Shown here in pieces: positions 62,001-64,000 of a stretch of DNA of 64,000 nt. The position numbers were made by a program, and so were the translations under genes. The notes beneath the pieces are model-generated. The model saw only the letters and a program-made list of their open reading frames with translations, was not told the origin of the DNA and searched no databases. The stretch covers positions 18,712,943-18,776,942 of the forward strand of contig JAVDOI010000004.1 of assembly GCA_032191485.1 (NCBI GenBank), in the 5' to 3' direction. This stretch comes from Leptoclinus maculatus (taxonomy: Eukaryota; Chordata; Actinopteri; Perciformes; Stichaeidae). The first letter of the stretch is position 1, and every line of letters begins with the position of its first letter.

Positions 62001-63987
62001 GCTGCAGATTTGGACACATTTTAATAAAGAAGATTAACATAACCGGCGCACTGGTGGCAGTTACGCAGTGGACGAGGCCGTGGTAAATGAAAATAAACGA
62101 GTAGCTCTTGTTGGACATTGTACTAATGCCACAAATAAAGAATATTTCCAGAAATATTCTTTGTGGGTTTAAGCCAGATATTTTCTCCAGCTAATAATCT
62201 ATGCTTCTGCTATTTCAATGAATTATAAAAGCACAATAAACTGTGTTATGTCTGTATTACTCAAGATAAACGTAATTTATTTCATGGAAATATTTGGCCA
62301 AATTGAGTTTAGTTGAACCCTCCTGCATCCCTGCTTCAAACGAGTGGAGGTGCGCACAGTGTGTGCAGGTTACATTGCTTTAGAAGGTGCAGAAACATAC
62401 CGGGACAACACGGTCTCTCACCTGCTGGCTCTCACCTCGACGGCCACTTGCTCAAATTTCCAAAAAGCTAAAACATTTGTAGAAAATGCTGCTTATTCCA
62501 AGGGAAAGCCTGTTCCAGTCCGAGCTACCTTGTTTTTAGCCCTGCGTAAAAGTAGATAACGGGCTCTCTAACAAGACACTCCTTGACTTGTGAGTGTATG
62601 TTATCAGCGTCTCGTAAACCAAGACCGGGCTAATTGACTGCCAGTTTATATTGCTGTGAAATGACGTGAGGGGAATTAAGGGGATACCTGAGTTTATCTT
62701 GGCAGAGGAGTCATCCCCTTTTTTAAATGCACGCTGCTTTATGTGTTTTTTATTTTAGAAACAGATCAAGAAAAATATTGTTATATATGCCGTAGGGAAG
62801 TTTTATATATAAGACCAATCTGATTTTTTTTTTCCTCAATCGGAGCTGCACATTTTTTAAATCATAAACCTAATTTCGCACATTCAAAGATCAAAAGCAA
62901 CTAAATGATTGACGTTCATTTGTGAGATGTTAAAAAAGAAAAGAAAAATACATACATCGTAAAAGCGATATTTGGTGCCCCCTTTTATTTTAGTTAAACC
63001 TAATTTTGAAATTGCATTCATTTTTAGGCATTTTTCTATAAATTCCAGAATAGAAATTTGTTAACAAATATCAATTAGTTTAGCTTAATTTGTCACACAA
63101 TTATAACCATTTTACAATGACTATAAATTAGACCAGGCTTCTTAGACTAAAGTTCACTGTCCCGAGGTCAAATATTGGAAGGGGGCAAATCACTAAATGA
63201 AACCTGTGAAATTATGCTCTGCTTTTTTTTTCGTTCTTTTTGATATATTGGCAAAAACTCTGTCTTAACTAATGTTTGTATACAGACAAACTCAAGACTC
63301 AATTCTGACCATTCTACTAAGACAAAGTTAAGTGATTCATTCCAATACTACAGATATTAAAATGTTAAATACACAGATCCCCTCTGCTCTGTTTCGCCGT
63401 TTTTACGCACCATGCGCACGCACACTTCCAGCACGAGTGACTGGGTATAATCATTGTTTGATCACCGGCCAACCCATTGCAAAGTGTGTCCAGGTTTGAT
63501 CTGCATTCATGCTTTCTAATTGTTATCATAGTAAAGATAGTATCGTAGTAAAGATTCAGAGAAAATAACACCTATCCCCAAACCATGATAAGAGAAATTC
63601 CCAAAATCTCAAAAACGAATGAGCTCCAAATACCTGATAACTTTACACGTTCATCATGCAATAATAGCCTAAATTGTCTTATCATTATTCATTTTCCTAC
63701 GTTGTCCTACGCAGACAATGTGTCGGATACACGCGTATTCAAAACTTTTGGTGACATAAGCGCTGAGGACTTCCATTCCGATAACGTTCTGGAAAGTGGA
63801 AGTGTATGAAGACATGTTGTAGTCTTACGAGATGAAAATGAATGACAGTTCTTACCTTGCATATTCCTTGGCATGCGCCCTTGTTCTCCATACGATCGAG
63901 AGAGTCCCAGTGATTCAGTATCGACTTTGGGCAGCATGTCAGCGCTGCCGGCCTGAGCTGGAGACTCCGCACCATTCGGCGGGACAC
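279..63987 (-). CDS. nr5a2: nr5a2 (LRH-1 / Ff1a nuclear receptor), seven visible coding exons
   Basis: This is an orphan nuclear receptor that acts in the nucleus. The family binds extended half-sites (YCAAGGYCA) as a monomer and regulates bile-acid and cholesterol, steroidogenic, pancreatic and early-embryo genes; the human protein binds phospholipids. The exons join in frame to 522 residues from the MLPKV methionine. Zinc-finger cysteines are at 46, 49, 63, 66 and at 82, 88, 98, 101. A Ftz-F1 box follows at about 116-150, then a long hinge. The ligand-binding domain begins near 283, and the AF-2 helix LLIEML lies at 512-517. Residues matching human phosphate contacts (G421, Y516, K520) are kept as G402, Y497 and K501. 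The MLPKV N-terminus, SIMGYAYVDAY hinge block and C-terminus ending HAKRA fit NR5A2 rather than NR5A1. The join is 63856-63987, 60650-60768, 56883-57024, 48701-49410, 27004-27123, 21869-22016, 279-526. Any first exon lies beyond the window. Confidence 0.97.
3127..3145. repeat. 19-base G run
   Basis: Homopolymer G directly following a short TG repeat. Confidence 0.95.
6836..6975. mobile_element. degenerate fragment of the ATTAATCGATTAGTTG teleost repeat
   Basis: Contains GCTGCTACAATTAGTC, TTAATCGATTAGTTGAT and AATATTTTCTGGTTCCAGCT, modules shared with the family of the element at 17613. No far terminal repeat is visible, so it is a partial copy. An AAAGGGATAGTTCAG sequence about 80 bp before it resembles a lone transposon end. 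Confidence 0.4.
7861..8010. promoter_or_regulatory. candidate conserved noncoding element with 10-bp inverted repeat
   Basis: Contains a perfect inverted repeat, CCCTTTAATG at 7867-7876 and CATTAAAGGG at 7881-7890, separated by four bases. This places two TAAT cores back to back. A further TTAATAATTCAG stretch follows. The patch has no simple repeat and stands out from its surroundings. Enhancer function is inference. Confidence 0.3.
8634..8693. repeat. (GAA)n trinucleotide repeat, about 60 bp
   Basis: GAA repeat in two blocks broken by GCAGGCACA. It is a pure purine strand apart from that break. Confidence 0.95.
8943..9002. repeat. (TG)n microsatellite, about 60 bp
   Basis: TG repeat with a single CG interruption near its right end. 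Confidence 0.97.
10227..10288. repeat. (AT)n-rich palindromic tract, about 62 bp
   Basis: Alternating AT with a central TATGTATGTATATATACATA segment. The tract is largely self-complementary and could form a hairpin or cruciform. It abuts the candidate transposon starting at 10294. Confidence 0.9.
10294..11612. mobile_element. candidate 1.3-kb nonautonomous transposon, GTACTT-type ends
   Basis: The left end GGGGATGAAAGTAAAC with a TTACTCTCGTTAC block resembles, in inverse orientation, the right end GTAACAGTACTTTTACTTGA ... TTCCACCTCTGG. The interior is relatively CpG-rich compared with the flanking intron. It has no recognisable transposase. Boundaries are approximate. It may be two adjacent fragments rather than one element. 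Confidence 0.45.
12424..12469. repeat. (CA)n microsatellite, about 46 bp
   Basis: Uninterrupted CA repeat in the last intron. Confidence 0.97.
16126..16440. promoter_or_regulatory. candidate conserved noncoding element, homeodomain-site rich
   Basis: About 300 bp of mixed-composition, repeat-free sequence with several TAAT/ATTA cores (TTTTAATGAATTAG, GTTAATCAATC, ATGAATTAGCC, TTAATTAGGAC). This texture resembles vertebrate developmental enhancers. No alignment was possible. Confidence 0.3.
16976..17220. repeat. polypurine (GA-rich) tract
   Basis: About 245 bp that is strongly purine-rich on the plus strand, with GAGAGAGAGAGAGA at its centre. Such tracts can form triplex (H-DNA). The long minus-strand open frames here are low-complexity and not genes. 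Confidence 0.8.
17613..17757. mobile_element. short MITE fragment with GAGCTGCAAC / GTTGCAGCCTT ends
   Basis: About 145 bp bounded by AGAGCTGCAACTAT and CTGTTGCAGCCTTAAT, which form an imperfect inverted repeat. The interior is rich in ATTAATCAATTATTTGAGAA. This matches from memory a widespread teleost repeat whose ends carry GCTGCAAC and whose body is ATTAATCGATT-rich. It looks internally deleted. Confidence 0.55.
18105..18320. promoter_or_regulatory. candidate conserved noncoding element
   Basis: A repeat-free, moderately GC-rich patch in the last intron with CAATTACACCTGAT and GGGTTAACTGGTTG stretches. It is unlike the microsatellite-rich flanks. It could be regulatory or merely unique intron sequence. 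Confidence 0.25.
20024..20084. repeat. (TG)n microsatellite, about 60 bp
   Basis: TG repeat with one TACTG interruption near 20068. Confidence 0.96.
20830..21315. mobile_element. 486-bp nonautonomous DNA transposon (MITE-like) with 20-bp perfect TIRs
   Basis: The left end AAAGGGATAGTTTGGGTGTT (20830-20849) is the exact reverse complement of the right end (21296-21315). Similarity extends inward: 20871-20905 matches the reverse complement of about 21202-21237, around a TGTGGACAGxGGCAGCAG core. The interior has no coding capacity. I recognise the AAAGGGATAGTT end as a common dispersed repeat in teleosts. The right end is followed by AA, giving TTTAA, but no clear target-site duplication is visible, so the superfamily is uncertain. 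Confidence 0.8.
21540..21732. repeat. polypyrimidine (CT-rich) tract
   Basis: About 190 bp of CT-rich plus-strand sequence starting about 140 bp past the donor side of the exon at 21869. It is polypurine in the transcript and not the splice acceptor tract of that exon. Confidence 0.8.
21869..22016 (-). CDS. nr5a2: nr5a2 ligand-binding-domain exon (VDYAVIASQ...FLVLFSL)
   Basis: This 148-bp exon encodes residues 392-440 plus one base of codon 441. It covers VDYAVIASQAGVTLNNLLSH through CLKFLVLFSL, roughly helices 6 to 9. Gly402 matches human G421, a backbone contact to the phospholipid head group. The acceptor is CTTATTCCAG and the donor is GTGAGT at 21868. The dangling G joins AT at the start of the next exon to make Asp441. 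Confidence 0.97.
23354..23393. repeat. (CA)n microsatellite, about 40 bp
   Basis: CA repeat with one CG interruption. A short (GATA)n tract lies just to its left, near 23294-23312. Confidence 0.95.
25309..25395. repeat. (TG)n microsatellite, 87 bp
   Basis: An uninterrupted TG repeat, one of the two longest in the window, likely polymorphic and able to adopt Z-DNA. Confidence 0.98.
25615..25664. repeat. (CTC)n trinucleotide repeat, 50 bp
   Basis: Uninterrupted CTC/CCT repeat leading into a 375-bp CT-rich stretch that runs to about 26040. Confidence 0.96.
26181..26201. repeat. 21-base C run
   Basis: Homopolymer C (poly-G on the gene's coding strand) in the 5-kb intron. Confidence 0.95.
26510..26558. 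repeat. (TG)n microsatellite, about 49 bp
   Basis: Nearly uninterrupted TG repeat in the 5-kb intron. Confidence 0.96.
26690..26880. promoter_or_regulatory. candidate conserved noncoding element with CDX-like sites
   Basis: A repeat-free patch about 130 bp from the exon at 27004. It has CTTTATTTATGCG and TCTTTATGCAC motifs resembling caudal/CDX sites (TTTATG), plus TTTTAATGAAGC and AAATTGATTA. Nr5a2 is active in gut endoderm, where CDX factors act. The link is inference. Confidence 0.28.
27004..27123 (-). CDS. nr5a2: nr5a2 ligand-binding-domain exon (VDDQMK...VTGQQ)
   Basis: This 120-bp phase-0 exon encodes residues 352-391. It begins [20 protein letters not shown], the core nuclear-receptor signature region (helices 4 to 5). 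It ends in the beta-turn segment GSILLVTGQQ. His371 and Arg374 match human H390 and R393, which line the ligand pocket. The acceptor is a pyrimidine-rich tract ending AACCAG and the donor is GTGAGT at 27003. It sits between two introns of about 21.6 and 5.0 kb. Confidence 0.97.
31205..31291. repeat. (AC)n microsatellite, 87 bp
   Basis: An uninterrupted AC repeat within the large intron, equal in length to the TG repeat at 25309. Confidence 0.98.
33513..33560. repeat. (TG)n microsatellite, 48 bp
   Basis: Uninterrupted TG repeat in the 21.6-kb intron. Confidence 0.96.
35972..36037. repeat. (CA)n microsatellite, 66 bp
   Basis: Uninterrupted CA repeat followed by degenerate CA units to about 36061. 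Confidence 0.97.
38140..38360. promoter_or_regulatory. candidate conserved noncoding element
   Basis: A repeat-free patch of balanced composition in the 21.6-kb intron. It includes CAGATAACAATAC (GATA- and SOX-like cores) and CTTCTAATTTG. It is flanked by ordinary AT-rich intron. The only basis is its texture. Confidence 0.22.
40029..40808. repeat. cluster of four long C/G homopolymers
   Basis: Runs of C at 40029-40055 (27), G at 40381-40404 (24), G at 40460-40473 (14) and C at 40786-40808 (23) within 780 bp. A GA-rich purine tract lies at 40160-40290. The rest is low-complexity. Run lengths may be affected by assembly error. Confidence 0.9.
40840..41200. repeat. polypyrimidine (CT-rich) tract
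   Basis: About 360 bp of degenerate CT-rich sequence adjoining the homopolymer cluster. No coding content. Confidence 0.8.
41467..41515. repeat. (TG)n microsatellite, about 49 bp
   Basis: Uninterrupted TG repeat. Another TG tract with TTTG interruptions lies at 41792-41838. Confidence 0.96.
42600..42905. repeat. polypyrimidine (CT-rich) tract
   Basis: About 300 bp of degenerate CT-rich sequence including a 14-base T run near 42658. The overlapping open frames are low-complexity. Confidence 0.8.
47570..47850. promoter_or_regulatory. candidate conserved noncoding element
   Basis: About 280 bp of repeat-free sequence with CATGAATATGCAGCTGAG (octamer-like and E-box cores) and ATTCGGAGCAAATGAAG. 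It stands out between AT-rich stretches upstream of the hinge exon. No alignment was possible. Confidence 0.25.
48067..48090. repeat. 24-base T run
   Basis: Homopolymer T about 600 bases downstream, in the transcript, of the hinge exon. Confidence 0.95.
48701..49410 (-). CDS. nr5a2: nr5a2 exon encoding Ftz-F1 box, hinge and start of ligand-binding domain
   Basis: This 710-bp exon encodes residues 115 (split codon) to 351. It begins [20 protein letters not shown], the Ftz-F1 box that contacts the 5' extension of the DNA half-site. The hinge follows, with a histidine-rich insert (HHPGHHTG then nine His at 196-204) and an IKSE sumoylation-type motif at 250-253 that matches human K270. The ligand-binding domain starts at PHLIVELLKCEPDEPQ and ends SSIFFRELK. 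Thr333 corresponds to human T352. The acceptor is GTCCGTCAG and the donor is GTAGGT at 48700. The His run is encoded by a CAC/CAT repeat. Confidence 0.98.
49142..49168 (-). repeat. CAC/CAT repeat encoding nine histidines in the nr5a2 hinge
   Basis: Five CAC then four CAT codons in coding orientation encode His196-His204. It is preceded by HHPGHHTG, giving a histidine-rich segment of 13 His in 17 residues. Human LRH-1 has a short KGLPLNHAALPP segment at this point and no run. Confidence 0.9.
50300..50450. promoter_or_regulatory. candidate intronic enhancer with HNF1-like site
   Basis: A low-repeat patch with a GTTAATTATTCAT motif at 50365-50377, matching 10 of 12 specified bases of the HNF1 consensus. 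A TTAATTA core follows immediately. HNF1 is a known upstream factor for LRH-1 in liver and pancreas. Conservation cannot be tested here. Confidence 0.3.
50899..50941. repeat. (CA)n microsatellite, about 43 bp
   Basis: CA repeat with one TA interruption, in a broader CA-rich zone from 50720 to 51110. Confidence 0.95.
51047..51109. repeat. (AC)n microsatellite, about 63 bp
   Basis: AC repeat with a single AG interruption near its right end. Confidence 0.96.
51912..51947. repeat. (AT)n microsatellite, about 36 bp
   Basis: Alternating AT with one GTG interruption. Confidence 0.93.
54374..54431. repeat. (TG)n microsatellite, 58 bp
   Basis: Uninterrupted TG repeat directly left of the candidate regulatory block at 54440. 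Confidence 0.97.
54440..54740. promoter_or_regulatory. candidate conserved noncoding element
   Basis: A GC-balanced, repeat-free block directly after the 58-bp TG repeat. It has CACAATTAACGGCAATTAA with paired TTAA/ATTA cores. It ends where simple AT-rich intron resumes near 54.75 kb. Function is inferred from texture only. Confidence 0.25.
56047..56494. mobile_element. teleost dispersed element with GTACTTAAGTAC-type ends
   Basis: Starts GTGATGGAATGTAATTCAAG with CTGTACTTAAGTACAT, followed by ACTCCACTACATTTATCTGA. It ends with TACTTTTACTCAAGCAAAC and CCTCCAGCACTGG. These modules, in this order, match from memory a very common short nonautonomous repeat in fish genomes. The ends are imperfect inverted repeats. 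The copy is diverged and non-coding. Confidence 0.6.
56883..57024 (-). CDS. nr5a2: nr5a2 exon encoding the second zinc finger
   Basis: The 142-bp exon encodes residues 68-114 plus the first base of codon 115. It starts GFFKRTVQNNKRYTC and continues through CRFQKCLTVGMKLE. Cys82, 88, 98 and 101 form the second C4 zinc finger. The CRFQKCL motif ends the DNA-binding core. The acceptor is CTCTCCGCAG and the donor is GTACGG at 56882. The sequence is nearly identical to vertebrate LRH-1 and contains no insertions. Confidence 0.97.
58562..58573 (-). promoter_or_regulatory. perfect DR0 nuclear-receptor element with embedded NR5A consensus
   Basis: On the minus strand the 12 bases read AGGTCAAGGTCA, two AGGTCA half-sites with no spacer. 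The last nine (TCAAGGTCA) are the exact optimal NR5A monomer site. DR0 is the classical NR6A1 (GCNF) site, and TCAAGGTCA is bound by NR5A, ESRR and NR6A1 receptors. It lies inside the intron between the two zinc-finger exons of nr5a2 itself. The sequence match is certain and function is inferred. Confidence 0.5.
59010..59050. repeat. C run (21) followed by CA repeat
   Basis: Homopolymer C at 59010-59030 passes directly into (AC)n at 59031-59050, in the intron between the zinc-finger exons. Confidence 0.95.
59464..59472 (+). promoter_or_regulatory. exact NR5A consensus half-site (TCAAGGTCA)
   Basis: An exact nine-base match to the NR5A/ESRR extended half-site, in the same intron as the DR0 element and about 0.9 kb from it, in the opposite orientation. 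A single 9-mer is expected by chance about once per 130 kb of double-stranded sequence, so one copy alone is weak evidence. Confidence 0.35.
60650..60768 (-). CDS. nr5a2: nr5a2 exon encoding the first zinc finger
   Basis: The 119-bp exon encodes residues 28 (split codon) to 67. It contains CPVCGDKVSGYHYG and ends TCESCK, which is the first C4 zinc finger (Cys46, 49, 63, 66) and the start of the P-box recognition helix. The acidic lead-in DYTYDEDLDEMC is typical of NR5A2. The acceptor is a CAG after a pyrimidine stretch, and the donor is GTTAGT at 60649. The P-box CESCKGFFK is completed only by splicing to the next exon, the usual intron position in this receptor family. Confidence 0.97.
60769..63855 (-). 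other. nr5a2 intron (MLPKV exon to first zinc-finger exon), about 3.1 kb
   Basis: GT-AG intron in phase 1. It is AT-rich in its 5' half. It contains a 19-base G run (60934-60952) close to the acceptor and a low-repeat patch near 61840-62110. No open reading frame here resembles a known protein. In mammals an alternative LRH-1 promoter lies in the equivalent part of the gene, but I could not identify a promoter or alternative first exon here. Confidence 0.85.
60934..60952. repeat. 19-base G run near the first zinc-finger exon
   Basis: Poly-G on the plus strand, that is poly-C in the transcript, about 165 bases upstream of the acceptor at 60769. Confidence 0.95.
63856..63987 (-). CDS. nr5a2: nr5a2 N-terminal coding exon (MLPKV exon), 5' boundary tentative
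   Basis: The exon encodes the conserved N-terminal block beginning MLPKVDTESLGLSRSYGEQG, from an ATG at 63937-63935 with a G at -3. It ends NMQ plus one base before a GTAAGA donor at 63855. The frame remains open upstream of that ATG to the window edge. The 16 residues before it (VPPNG...GSAD) align loosely with the human stretch before MLPKV. A plausible AG acceptor at 63989-63988 would start the exon at 63987 with GT completing a split codon. The ATG is therefore either an internal methionine of a long isoform or the start of a short one. The donor end is firm and the 5' end is not. Confidence 0.85.
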
Positions 63988-64000
63988 CTGGACGCGAGAG

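Noticed and set aside
1..64000. CRISPR arrays, operons, tRNA or rRNA genes, viral genes
   Set aside because: None seen on reading through. The repeats are microsatellites without unique spacers, and the only gene is a spliced vertebrate nuclear receptor.

Overview
The window looks like nuclear DNA of a ray-finned fish, probably a teleost. It holds one protein-coding gene, split into exons with canonical GT-AG splice sites. The introns are full of CA/TG microsatellites, homopolymer C/G runs and short DNA-transposon remnants of the kind scattered through teleost genomes. The gene is nr5a2 (LRH-1, fushi tarazu factor-1 type nuclear receptor), on the minus strand and filling nearly the whole window. 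I see no second gene, no RNA gene and no prokaryotic or viral system.

Reading in the direction of transcription (right to left), the visible coding exons are: 63856-63987 (N-terminal region, with the conserved MLPKV start), 60650-60768 (first zinc finger), 56883-57024 (second zinc finger), 48701-49410 (Ftz-F1 box, hinge, start of ligand-binding domain), 27004-27123 and 21869-22016 (ligand-binding domain) and 279-526 (end of the ligand-binding domain, AF-2 helix, TAG stop). All six junctions keep the reading frame and together give 522 residues from the MLPKV methionine. The frame stays open upstream of that methionine, so a longer isoform with a first exon beyond base 64000 is likely. Bases 1-278 are the start of the 3' UTR, which continues outside the window.

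The six introns are about 3.1, 3.6, 7.5, 21.6, 5.0 and 21.3 kb. They contain long dinucleotide repeats (two of about 87 bp), a cluster of four poly-C/poly-G runs near 40 kb, long polypyrimidine/polypurine stretches, and several transposon-derived elements. The clearest is a 486-bp element with perfect 20-bp terminal inverted repeats at 20830-21315. Several low-repeat, homeodomain-site-rich patches look like candidate conserved noncoding (enhancer) sequence, but that is inference without alignment.

The most interesting observation is a perfect 12-bp direct repeat of the nuclear-receptor half-site (DR0, containing an exact NR5A consensus) at 58562-58573. A second exact NR5A consensus lies about 0.9 kb away at 59464-59472. 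Both are inside the nr5a2 intron between the two zinc-finger exons, which suggests an auto- or cross-regulatory element. A histidine run in the hinge is the main protein-level oddity. I found no evidence of a previously undescribed multi-gene system.
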